A DNA stretch of 64,000 nucleotides from Planomicrobium sp. YIM 101495 (GTDB lineage Bacteria > Bacillota > Bacilli > Bacillales_A > Planococcaceae): the NCBI RefSeq assembly GCF_009707665.1, contig NZ_WLZW01000001.1, positions 1,116,001 to 1,180,000 of the forward strand, written 5' to 3'. Under the pieces are notes generated by a model. That model saw only the letters and a list, made by a program, of their open reading frames with translations. It had not been told where the DNA came from and searched no databases. Both the position numbers and the translations under genes were made by a program. Below, piece after piece: positions 17,701 through 24,456 of this stretch (positions are counted from its first letter, which is position 1; every line of letters begins with the position of its first letter).

Positions 17701-17905
17701 ACGCCCGATCTTGATGACGGCTCTTGCAACAATCGGGGCATTGATCCCGCTTGCGATCGGAGCAGAAGGTGGCGGCGGTCTTATCTCGAAAGGCCTCGGC
17801 ATCACAGTTATCGGCGGTCTCATCAGCTCAACGTTGTTGACGTTGCTGATTGTGCCGATTGTCTATGAAGTCACTGCGAAGTTCCGCAAAAAAGAATTGA
17901 AATAA
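14747..17905 (+). CDS. swrC: RND multidrug efflux permease (SwrC/YerP-like)
   Basis: A 1052-residue resistance-nodulation-division transporter: two repeats of one helix, a large extracellular loop and five helices. The proton-relay acidic pair is in GRVIDDSIVVIENIYRRM on TM4, and the second half ends with LMLIGIVVTNAIVLIDRV. No membrane fusion protein or outer channel is encoded nearby, as for Gram-positive SwrC, which exports surfactin and acriflavine. The first large loop carries an unusual Gly/Ala/Pro-rich insert at about residues 245-285. A second Gly-rich patch (MGGGGDN) lies near 645. The GTG start has AAGGAG 8 nt upstream. A strong terminator follows. Confidence 0.92.
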   Translation: MKQIINFSLNNKFAVWILTFMVVVAGLFSGLTMKQESIPNITLPALTVITVYPGAAPEEVADEVTIPQEARLQNLAGLETITSSSMANASSLQLQFSFETDMDEAASEVEDALGEVGLPDSAQEPSVMRISLDALPVLTLSASSAGNSIEELTEIVETEVLPEFQSIDGMQDVQITGQQVQSVSMQLNEEQMAQYGLTEETITQLIQASNITFPLGLTNFDGELKNLVIDGNFATIDDLRNLQIPAVPAGAPGADAGAPGGQSPGAGMEAPEGTPPGGELAAPALPTVPLSDLAEIEVVSEAESISRTDGEQSIGIQIIKAPDANTVEVVNKVKDAATQLEEDFGITLTSTFDQAEPIEQSVETMLSKALFGILFAIVIILLFLRSFKTTFIAAISIPLSLLMAIFLLDQLDITLNIMTLGALTVAIGRVIDDSIVVIENIYRRMSLPGEKLRGKELVRESTRQMFIPIFSSTIVTIAVFLPLALVSGQIGELFLPFALAVVFALSASLLVAITIVPLLAHTMFGKKLQALDEKTQKNAEHKPGKLAASYERILEWALNHKVITFGSATVLLAASFFLLPVIGVSFLPEEEQKVVIATYSPDPGQLLEDVEQTALDAETMISEREGVTSYQYSLGGDNPMSAMGGGGDNSALFFIEYDSEYENFDGESKRLIEELNASAEAGEWGSLDFTSMGGNNMELFVYGNNLEDLQTAIDQIQPVLEQHEELENIESGLNEAYDQYTLVANQEALSQNGLTPAQIGMALSSQSEAPVLTTVRNDNKDLDVYIEVEEAEYASIDEVTDVQIPTALGTTVSIGDVVDIEEGKSPDTITRRDGKIYTSLSAEILGNDPTTVTSEIDKEIQELDLPSGVTVDYGGITEQINESFTQLGLAMLAAIAIVYFVLVVTFGGALAPFSILFSLPFTVIGVLVALWITGESLSVNALIGVLMLIGIVVTNAIVLIDRVIHKEKEGMTTRAALIEAGGTRLRPILMTALATIGALIPLAIGAEGGGGLISKGLGITVIGGLISSTLLTLLIVPIVYEVTAKFRKKELK

Positions 17906-17910
17906 AATCA

Positions 17911-17954
17911 AGCCGCCCAACAAGTCTACCTTGACTTGTTGGGCGGCTTTTTCT
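17911..17954 (+). terminator. Terminator of the TetR-RND operon
   Basis: A 16-bp perfect stem (AGCCGCCCAACAAGTC and its complement) with a 6-nt loop, followed by TTTTTCTTTT. A textbook intrinsic terminator. Confidence 0.95.
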
Positions 17955-17984
17955 TTTGGATTTTGTTTCTCGAAGGGATGGCGA

Positions 17985-18110
17985 AAATTGGAGTCCGGCT
18001 GACCTGCATTCCAGAGATCGCGAGCTAGAGGCGCGGTACCGAGCCTCCTCGGTATCGCTTTAACCCTCCAGCACGCTCACTCTTCCATTCCGGCTCAGCT
18101 CGTTCGATAA
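17985..18110. repeat. Probable intergenic repeat element with hairpin
   Basis: A GC-rich non-coding block containing the hairpin TACCGAG-CCTC-CTCGGTA (18037-18054), with outer GCG/CGC pairing, flanked by CATTCC motifs and CCGGCT. It does not fit any coding frame and has the look of a dispersed palindromic intergenic element. That it is dispersed cannot be shown from this single window. Confidence 0.45.
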
Positions 18111-18260
18111 AAGGAGTGATGTAGAATGCTGGTGATTTGGATAATCAAGCATAGTAGCCATCTTCACATTCTATTAGAAGGTGTTGGGTGGTAGTTGGGG
18201 ATTTCATTTTTAATGCGAATTCTGGATTTAGTCGCGACTCGCATTTTCTTCAAATCCTAA

Positions 18261-18740
18261 AAATAAGAAAAAGGCGGCCTACGCAGTCAGTCGCCCATAC
18301 ATTTAACTCAACACTAACAGTAGAAAGAATTGAAAATTGCATCTCGCCCCTACTTCTCCCACACCCACAGCGAAGGAGGTGGTTTGGACTGGGCGGAGGA
18401 AGAAGACAAGCGCCCTTCAGCTTGGATTCTTCCGGGAGCCCTGTCCGAAGCGACGAAGCGGACTCCCACGCGGCACCCGATCTTTCTCTTTCTCTCACTA
18501 AATTAAAACCACAGCGGCCCACGCAGTCAGCCGCCCGAACATTTAACTCAACACCAACAGTAGAAAGAAATGAAAGTTGGAACTCATCCCTACTTCACCC
18601 ACACCCAAAGCGGAAGGGATGGTTTGGACTGGGCGGAGGAGGAAGACGAGCGTTCCCCAGCTCGGCTTCTTCTGGGAGCCCTGTCCGAATCACCGAAGCG
18701 GATACTCACGCAACACCCGAACTCCCTCACTATGTCACCC
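18261..18740. repeat. Two-copy 240-bp tandem repeat, non-coding
   Basis: Two head-to-tail copies, 18261-18500 and 18501-18740, with an exact 240-bp period. Shared blocks include ATTTAACTCAACAC, GGTTTGGACTGGGCGGAGGA and GGGAGCCCTGTCCGAA, at matching positions, with scattered substitutions between copies. Because 240 is divisible by 3, frames stay open through both copies on several strands, which creates spurious open frames; none has a ribosome site or a recognisable protein. Base composition is purine/pyrimidine skewed and unlike neighbouring genes. It sits in the only long gene-free stretch of this region. Confidence 0.8.
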
Positions 18741-18742
18741 CT

Positions 18743-19087
18743 CTACCCAACCAGCACAAACGCCCCGCTCAAAATCAGCAACACACCGATGATTTTGCGC
18801 ATGCCGATCCGCTCCTTCAATAGCCAGAACGACAACAGCATCGTCCAAATATACGTAATCGCTGTCAGCGGGAAAACCGTCGTATACGGCAAATACTGCA
18901 GCGCAATAATATTCAAAATCGCGCCGAGCCCGTATAACCCCACACCAAGCAGAAGGCGGATAATCACCGCCCGCCGCTCTGTCTCGAAACTGAATTCGGA
19001 TACTTTTTTCAAGAAAAAGCCGCCAAGCGCCCCGAGCCACGTCATCGTAATCAGCAATAATACAAGTAACCCGTTAATTGCGATCAC
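18743..19087 (-). CDS. EamA/SMR-like small membrane transporter subunit (ArnF-like)
   Basis: A 114-residue protein with four predicted membrane helices, a half-size EamA/SMR-type transporter. The motif PLTAITYIWTMLLSFWLLKERIGMRKIIGVLLILSG is the typical EamA C-terminal pattern. It overlaps the preceding gene by 14 bp, and the two probably form a heterodimer, as ArnE/ArnF flippase subunits do. In this operon that fits flipping of a polyprenyl-phosphate sugar across the membrane. The GTG start at 19087 lies right against its GGAG ribosome site, so a slightly later non-ATG start is possible. Substrate is inferred from context only. Confidence 0.82.
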   Translation of the reverse strand: MIAINGLLVLLLITMTWLGALGGFFLKKVSEFSFETERRAVIIRLLLGVGLYGLGAILNIIALQYLPYTTVFPLTAITYIWTMLLSFWLLKERIGMRKIIGVLLILSGAFVLVG

Positions 19088-19412
19088 CTCCGATGATAAC
19101 GACGCCGATCAAAATCAAGAGCGTTCCGAGTGTAACATTCATCGTCATTGCTTCATTCAAAAAAGCAGCGCCATAAAAAACTGCGATGACATAACCGATA
19201 CTAAGTAACGGGTGTAACACAGACAGTTTGCCGAAACGGAAGGCGACCGTCATCAGGACCGCCCCCATGCCATATAGCATGAATCCGAGCCACAATTCCC
19301 AATCCCAGACCGAATCCGTTAGCTTCCAGAACAACTGGCCGGTTGCCGTAGATCCCGCGGCGGCAATCATCAAAATGATGCCGATCCAGGAAGTTCCTTG
19401 TTCCTGCTTCAT
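19074..19412 (-). CDS. EamA/SMR-like small membrane transporter subunit (ArnE-like)
   Basis: A 112-residue partner of the next gene, again with four helices and EamA-like sequence (STATGQLFWKLTD, LLSIGYVIAVFYGAAFLNE, LGTLLILIGVVIIG). Its start overlaps the stop of the GT-C-like gene by 4 bp and its end overlaps the second subunit gene. Such paired small transporters act as obligate heterodimers in SMR and ArnE/F systems. With a GT2 enzyme and a membrane glycosyltransferase upstream, a lipid-linked sugar flippase is the best inference; a small-molecule exporter is the alternative. Confidence 0.82.
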   Translation of the reverse strand: MKQEQGTSWIGIILMIAAAGSTATGQLFWKLTDSVWDWELWLGFMLYGMGAVLMTVAFRFGKLSVLHPLLSIGYVIAVFYGAAFLNEAMTMNVTLGTLLILIGVVIIGGDRN

Positions 19413-21151
19413 ACCGCATCCCTTCCTTTTTCCTGCCTGAATGACAGCAATGCAATGAAGATGGCGGCATAAAAGAATAAACTATTTCCGAATAGATAAC
19501 GGAAGTCTTGTGCCGGAATCGCCGCCATTACAGCAGCAGTATTCAGTGCAACTGGAAGCAGCAGGAGCCAAACACGCCAATTGTTACGTAAATAAGCAAC
19601 ATAGATCAGAAGAACTGCAAAAAATGTATACACGGCTGGACGCCAAATGTACTCCTCAGCCGGCGTATCCACTTGTAGATAGTCGAGTGAAAATTGTTTC
19701 AGATCCGGGGCGATGATCGTATTGACGAGACCGAATTCGTTGCCGAGATAAATATTTGTGACAAAGCGGTTCATTTTATAATCTTCCGGCATCGTCATTT
19801 GCCAGACGATCGATGTTTCGTCCAAGAATGCTTCAATGGCGAGTCCAGGATTTTGAACGACCAGTGAACCCCATGTTTTGAAATACAGCGGCCAATCATT
19901 ATAGATGACCCATCTGTCGTAATCACCCCATGAAAACTTGATCGGGTCGACAGCATATGGATTGTATTTCTCTTCCCATAATTCGAGTGCCATCAGATTG
20001 TCGACATACTTACGTTGGTCGTCCGTCATGTCCCCGTCACTCACCACGATATTCGCGATTTGCTGTGTCGGGATGCTGAGGGCTTCTTGCGGATCCGAAT
20101 CCACTATTTCGAGCGCTGTAAAAACAGGGCCCGTGACGACTTCATGTAAGATGATGACTGCCAAGAACAGTGGTAATAGCCGCTTCCACATATGCCGGTA
20201 CATGATCAGGACCGCAATCATCGAAATGACGAAGACTGGGAAGCCATTATGCCGGAAGAAAACGAGTACGAAGGAGCCCAGGAGGAACAACGCGACAAAC
20301 GTCCATTTCCGCATTTCTTCTCCGCCTGTCTTGACAATTACCACAAGGAGCAGCGTGAAGAACAGAAGCGAAATGCTGTAAATGACATCCTTCCAAATGA
20401 TGATTGCATACACGGCATTGACTGGCATGATGGCGAAGAAGATGAGCACGCCCCAGATGATTGCCTTGTGGACGCGGAAACGTTCCATTACATATCCCAT
20501 ATAGCCTATAACAAGTGCAAAGAGAAGCATCTGGAACAAGACGATGATGCCCGGGCTATCCCAAATCTGCGTCAGTCCCATGATCGTCCATGTGAACATG
20601 ACCGGATGCCAGTTCGTGAATTCCTGTGTCTTCGACTGCTCCCACTGCTGGAGCGAGTCGGGCGTCATGGCACCCGGGAAGAATGCGATGAACATCAACG
20701 TCGTCGTCATGACGATCGGTAAACTGTATAAGAGTATTTTCCAAGCGGAAGTTTTCCGTTCTCCCACTTTTGCAGGAACCATCAATAAAAGACGGATAAG
20801 AACGATCACAAGAAGCGCGATTGCAGCTGACATGCCGAGGAACACCCCCGCGATGACAAACCAGTGGTTATCCATCAGGAAATGCTGTTCCGACCGGATC
20901 GAAAAAGCTGTCAATACGGAAAACAGCGGTAAGAAAATGAACAAACTCACTTTCTTCCCTTTCGTCCAGTGTTTGATTTCATCCAGAAAAGGAAGAGCTG
21001 CATAAAACAAACCGAACAAAATCAACGCCACCAAAAAGATTACGGGGATTCCGGCATTCCGGACCGGATAAAAGAAGAAGATCACCGGTAAACTCAACAA
21101 GAGGGCTGCCACGATCAGCAGCCCCATTCTCAAAAATGTATTTTTCATCAT
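19409..21151 (-). CDS. Multi-membrane-span GT-C-type glycosyltransferase candidate
   Basis: A 580-residue integral membrane protein with roughly 12-13 helices and a C-terminal region containing an extracellular soluble part (about 365-500). The first large outer loop holds FPGAMTPDSLQQWEQSK and NWHPVMFTW, placing Asp and His in the position where GT-C enzymes have their catalytic acid. The layout (helices first, soluble outer segment between late helices) matches GT-C proteins such as YfhO. I recall similar proteins annotated as DUF6020 but cannot confirm it. It overlaps both neighbours by 4 bp. Inferred role: transfer of a sugar from polyprenyl phosphate to an outer wall polymer. Confidence 0.7.
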   Translation of the reverse strand: MMKNTFLRMGLLIVAALLLSLPVIFFFYPVRNAGIPVIFLVALILFGLFYAALPFLDEIKHWTKGKKVSLFIFLPLFSVLTAFSIRSEQHFLMDNHWFVIAGVFLGMSAAIALLVIVLIRLLLMVPAKVGERKTSAWKILLYSLPIVMTTTLMFIAFFPGAMTPDSLQQWEQSKTQEFTNWHPVMFTWTIMGLTQIWDSPGIIVLFQMLLFALVIGYMGYVMERFRVHKAIIWGVLIFFAIMPVNAVYAIIIWKDVIYSISLLFFTLLLVVIVKTGGEEMRKWTFVALFLLGSFVLVFFRHNGFPVFVISMIAVLIMYRHMWKRLLPLFLAVIILHEVVTGPVFTALEIVDSDPQEALSIPTQQIANIVVSDGDMTDDQRKYVDNLMALELWEEKYNPYAVDPIKFSWGDYDRWVIYNDWPLYFKTWGSLVVQNPGLAIEAFLDETSIVWQMTMPEDYKMNRFVTNIYLGNEFGLVNTIIAPDLKQFSLDYLQVDTPAEEYIWRPAVYTFFAVLLIYVAYLRNNWRVWLLLLPVALNTAAVMAAIPAQDFRYLFGNSLFFYAAIFIALLSFRQEKGRDAV

Positions 21152-22116
21152 AAGGTCTCCTGCTTTGCACGTGCTCCAGCAGATTTCTCATGATTGATGC
21201 GGTCCATGATGGCGTTCAGTTCCAATTCATAATGCTTGCGGTGCGTTCCGGCTACCGTATCAAGGATCAGGCCACTCGCGAAGGATAACATCGAGAGCAT
21301 AACGAGTCCGACCGCAAGAATCGCTGACGGAACTTTGGTGATGAAAGTCGATTGCACATACTCGACGATGACCGGGGTTCCAACTGCGAGACCGAGCACG
21401 AAGAAAATTGCGGCCCATGTCGTGAAGAACAGGAGTGGCTTATAATCTTTAAACAAAGTGAAGATCATCTTCAGTACTTTTATCCCGTCCTGGACTGTAT
21501 TCAGCTTTGATTCGCTGCCTTCCGGGCGGTCGCGGTAATCGATTGCGACTTCCTTGATCAAGAATTTGTGATCGAGCGCATGGATGCTCATTTCCGTCTC
21601 GATTTCGAAGCCCGGGCTCGTCACCGGCATCGACTTGACGAATAGGCGGTCGAACGCCCGGTAGCCTGTCATGATGTCGGTGATGTTGCTTTTATACAAC
21701 CTGTTGATCAAGTTTTTGACAAGTGTGTTGCCGAAACCGTGGAATTGGCGTTTGTTTTCGTTGAAATAGGTCCCATTGGATAAGCGATCACCAATGACGA
21801 GGTTGGCCTTCCCTTCCACCACAGGGCGAATGATCTCGTGGACGAACTCCGCAGGGTATGTATCGTCTCCATCAGCCATGACGTAGACGTCCGCATCAAT
21901 GTGACGGAACATCGAACGGACGACGTTCCCTTTCCCTTGTCTCGGTTCAAAGCGGACGATTGCGCCATGCTCCCGTGCCACTTCGGACGTCCGGTCACTC
22001 GAGTTATTGTCGTACACGTAAATATCGGCTGTCGGCAATTCGCGCCGAAAATCATTGATGACTTTGCCGATTGTTAATTCTTCATTATAGCAAGGCAGTA
22101 AAACTGCAATTTTCAT
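21148..22116 (-). CDS. GT2 polyprenyl-phosphate glycosyltransferase (DPM1/GtrB/CsbB-like)
   Basis: A 322-residue family 2 glycosyltransferase. The soluble GT-A domain has VLLPCYNEELTIGKVI at the start, NNSSDRT, and the metal-binding MADGDDTYP; the later DIMTGYRAF and EIETEMSIHALD blocks are typical of dolichol-phosphate-mannose-synthase-like enzymes. Two C-terminal helices (about 225-290) anchor it. The family loads one sugar from a nucleotide onto undecaprenyl phosphate on the cytosolic face. The start at 22116 has AAGGAG 8 nt upstream and makes the protein begin MKIAVLLPC; 13 further codons upstream are unsupported. It is the first gene of a four-gene overlapping operon. Confidence 0.9.
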   Translation of the reverse strand: MKIAVLLPCYNEELTIGKVINDFRRELPTADIYVYDNNSSDRTSEVAREHGAIVRFEPRQGKGNVVRSMFRHIDADVYVMADGDDTYPAEFVHEIIRPVVEGKANLVIGDRLSNGTYFNENKRQFHGFGNTLVKNLINRLYKSNITDIMTGYRAFDRLFVKSMPVTSPGFEIETEMSIHALDHKFLIKEVAIDYRDRPEGSESKLNTVQDGIKVLKMIFTLFKDYKPLLFFTTWAAIFFVLGLAVGTPVIVEYVQSTFITKVPSAILAVGLVMLSMLSFASGLILDTVAGTHRKHYELELNAIMDRINHEKSAGARAKQETL

Positions 22117-22158
22117 TCGTATGGCTCCTTCGATATAGAAATCTTTTCCTATCATAGC

Positions 22159-22187
22159 ATATTAAATCAGACGTGAACGCTTATCAA
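22159..22187 (-). promoter_or_regulatory. Sigma-A promoter of the four-gene glycosylation operon
   Basis: On the minus strand TTGATA (22187-22182), a 17-nt spacer and TAATAT (22164-22159), about 45 bp upstream of the GT2 start. No other promoter-like site is seen between the four genes, which overlap. Confidence 0.6.
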
Positions 22188-22210
22188 AAGGTTACATACA
22201 TAATATTTAC

Positions 22211-22242
22211 AAAAAAATACCTTACCAAACTTTCGGCAAGGC
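22211..22242 (-). terminator. Terminator of the M20 amidohydrolase gene
   Basis: On the minus strand CCTTGCC pairs with GGTAAGG (one G-T pair, 8-nt loop), followed by TATTTTTTT. It separates this gene from the glycosylation operon downstream. Confidence 0.85.
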
Positions 22243-22252
22243 AATTCAAGGT

Positions 22253-23386
22253 TCATTCCATATCCGTTTGTTCGAACGTCGCTTTGACAACACGCGTCAA
22301 AATTTCCACACCTGCCATCAAACTTTTTTGATCGAAAGACATTTTCGGGTGATGGAGCCCCGGTCCGAGATCGCAACCAAGCCCCAGCATGGTCGCTTTG
22401 ATGTGCGGTCGTTTCAGCGTGTAATAGTGGAAGTCTTCTCCGCCTGGTGTCACCGAGCGCGGTAAGATCCGCTCAGCTCCCAGCGTTTGTCCAATCGCTT
22501 CAGCCATCCGCTCGACTGCACCTTCATCCACTTGCGCAGCTGCAATTTCTGCAGTTAATGTTGTTTCGATTTCAACTTTGAAATAAGAAGCGACAGACTG
22601 GATCGCCCCTTGCACTTCTCCGTAAAGCCGGTCCATCACTCGATTCGTCTGCCCGCGCATATCCACTGAGAACACGCCAGTTCCGGGGATGATGTTCGCC
22701 GATTCCCCGCCCGCTTGGAACATCGTCACTTTCGCGGAATGTGGAATCATCGGATCAAGGTGAATCGAGTGGATTGCCTGGACGAGCATCGCCATCACTT
22801 CGATTGCATTTTGCCCTTGATGCGGCCGTGCGCCGTGTGCATCCGTACCTTTGATTTTCCCGTTCATCAGCTTGGCTGCCCCGTTCAGGATGGCTGGTGT
22901 CGCATAACCCGTGCGTGCTTCTTCTTGCGGGCGAAGATGAACGCCGTACAAATGATCGATGTCATCCACCACACCTTGATCGATGAAGGAAAGCGCGCCG
23001 CTCCCTTTTTCCTCGGCCGGCTGGTAAAGCACTTTCAGTGTTCCTTTTTTCGGGATCCCAAGTTCCTTCAGCATCAGCAAGGCGCCTGTCACCATCGCCA
23101 TATGTGCATCGTGTCCGCACGAATGGTTCGCTTGATACACACCGTCAACTTCCTGCCAAAGCGCATCGATGTCTGTACGCAAGCCAACACAAGGGCTGCC
23201 GCTTCCGACCGTCACAACGAGCCCTGTCGTATCCGGGAACGTCTCGACCATAAAACCTTCGTTCTCAAGAAATGCTTTCAAATAGGCGGTCGTCCCGATT
23301 TCCTTCCAACTGACTTCCGGGTGTGCATGAAGATACGCAAATAATCCCTCTACAACCGGCTGAACTTTTCCAACGATCGCTTCCAT
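22253..23386 (-). CDS. M20D family amidohydrolase (aminoacylase/carboxypeptidase-like)
   Basis: A 377-residue metal-dependent amidohydrolase of the M20D group (AmaA, IlvA-type IAA-amino acid hydrolases). Metal-binding motifs are HPEVSWKE, GLRTDIDAL, SCGHDAHMAM near 100 (Cys, His), YQPAEEKGSG (catalytic Glu pair), YGVHL, and near the end GGEDF and GLHHPKM. A dimerisation domain lies between about 180 and 290. The family removes acyl groups from N-acyl amino acids or cleaves short peptides. The start at 23386 uses GGAGGG 8 nt upstream; an ATG five codons earlier lacks one. The gene is monocistronic with its own terminator. Confidence 0.9.
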   Translation of the reverse strand: MEAIVGKVQPVVEGLFAYLHAHPEVSWKEIGTTAYLKAFLENEGFMVETFPDTTGLVVTVGSGSPCVGLRTDIDALWQEVDGVYQANHSCGHDAHMAMVTGALLMLKELGIPKKGTLKVLYQPAEEKGSGALSFIDQGVVDDIDHLYGVHLRPQEEARTGYATPAILNGAAKLMNGKIKGTDAHGARPHQGQNAIEVMAMLVQAIHSIHLDPMIPHSAKVTMFQAGGESANIIPGTGVFSVDMRGQTNRVMDRLYGEVQGAIQSVASYFKVEIETTLTAEIAAAQVDEGAVERMAEAIGQTLGAERILPRSVTPGGEDFHYYTLKRPHIKATMLGLGCDLGPGLHHPKMSFDQKSLMAGVEILTRVVKATFEQTDME

Positions 23387-23460
23387 GACATCGCCCTCCA
23401 TCTTCTATCTGTAGAATAATCCAATTATTCCGCTTTCCCGACAGTTTGGCAAGCTCGTGT

Positions 23461-23508
23461 AAAAAAAAAGACCTCCTGGAGAAGTCATCAACTTCCACAG
23501 TAGGTCCG
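23461..23508 (-). terminator. Terminator of the SGNH-like gene
   Basis: On the minus strand GACCT..CTG.GGAAGT pairs with ACTTC.CCAG..AGGTC across a 5-nt loop, with three mismatches, followed by nine T residues. It ends the SGNH-like gene just before the M20 gene. Confidence 0.85.
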
Positions 23509-23514
23509 TTTCAT

Positions 23515-24381
23515 TCACTGAAGGCCGAGTACGTCCGCCAACGCACGCCACATCACAGCATGTCCCTGTTCGGTCGGATTCGCATTTTCGGTATTCATCA
23601 ACTGTTCATAAGGGAGGCCCTGTTCAGCCAGTTCTTGATTGATTGCATCGAACTGGGAAAGGAATAAATAATCATTGTCCATCGCGATTTCCTTCAATAC
23701 CATATCCGCTTCCGCCATCGTGTAATTGTAATCATACAATTCCTGTGTGGATGGTGGCGGCGATACGAGGATCAACTGGTTTGTGCGCTCAGCGATCGAT
23801 GAAGTCAATTCACGCATCGTCACTTCGAACTCCTCGATCGAGCTGTTGATCCGGTCGTCAGTCCCGATCATCAAGATGACCACATCCTCCTGCTGATCGA
23901 TCAAATGCGGCAAATAGTTCAGCACCCAAGCAGCTGTCTTGTCGGTAATGCCAGCGTTGATCAGTTCAACTTCGCCGAATGCTGGATCACTGAGATAATC
24001 ACGGAGCTGATTCGCCCATGACGGTGACTCACGCCCTGCTTCCCGGTGCACTTCTCCGTAAGCATCGAATATGACGTCTCCCCCTTGTGTCGTGTAGCCA
24101 GGCAGCCCAGCGCCAGCTGTGATGTTATCACCGACCAGTTTGATGCGCGAGATTTCCTGGTTGCTCAAGCGCTGATAAAAATCGGTCATCTCGATATTCT
24201 CATCAGTCACTTCAGTGTCGGTGGACATCCCATCCTTCTGTTCTTTCGGTTGTGGCACAGTAGCCTCGCTATCTGCACGTGCGTGTTTTGCAATATTTTC
24301 ATTCCATGTTCCTCTCGCCATGATAAGGATGACCATGCCGGCGATCAAGATCATGACCATTACAATCCGCAATAATTTCAC
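23515..24381 (-). CDS. SGNH/GDSL-hydrolase-fold protein lacking catalytic residues
   Basis: A 288-residue membrane-anchored protein: one N-terminal helix (about 5-22), a polar Glu/Lys/Asp-rich linker to about 65, then an SGNH-like domain. Block I reads VGDNITAG, where the nucleophile Ser of GDSxT is Asn. Block II is NAGITDKTA, block III is MIGTDDR (GxND position), and block V is NANPTEQGH, where the usual DxxHP is ExxNP. So Ser, Asp and His of the triad are all changed. The protein probably binds rather than cleaves, or has another chemistry. The GTG start at 24381 has AGGAGG 8 nt upstream. Confidence 0.8.
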   Translation of the reverse strand: MKLLRIVMVMILIAGMVILIMARGTWNENIAKHARADSEATVPQPKEQKDGMSTDTEVTDENIEMTDFYQRLSNQEISRIKLVGDNITAGAGLPGYTTQGGDVIFDAYGEVHREAGRESPSWANQLRDYLSDPAFGEVELINAGITDKTAAWVLNYLPHLIDQQEDVVILMIGTDDRINSSIEEFEVTMRELTSSIAERTNQLILVSPPPSTQELYDYNYTMAEADMVLKEIAMDNDYLFLSQFDAINQELAEQGLPYEQLMNTENANPTEQGHAVMWRALADVLGLQ

Positions 24382-24456
24382 TACATTTGCCTCCTGAATA
24401 GGGTTATTTCTTCCATTTTACCTTATTTCAGAGTCTTTTGGTGTAAAAATCTCCAC

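Noticed and set aside
18188-18823. A 211-codon open frame across the tandem repeats, with repeated WFGLGGG and SGSPVR segments.
   Set aside because: The frame is open only because the 240-bp period is a multiple of three; other frames are open too. There is no ribosome site, and its 3' end runs antisense through an EamA transporter gene.
18570-19208. A second long plus-strand frame covering the repeat and the EamA genes.
   Set aside because: It is antisense to two clear membrane transporter genes and its sequence is low-complexity Ser/Thr/Asn/Arg without family features.
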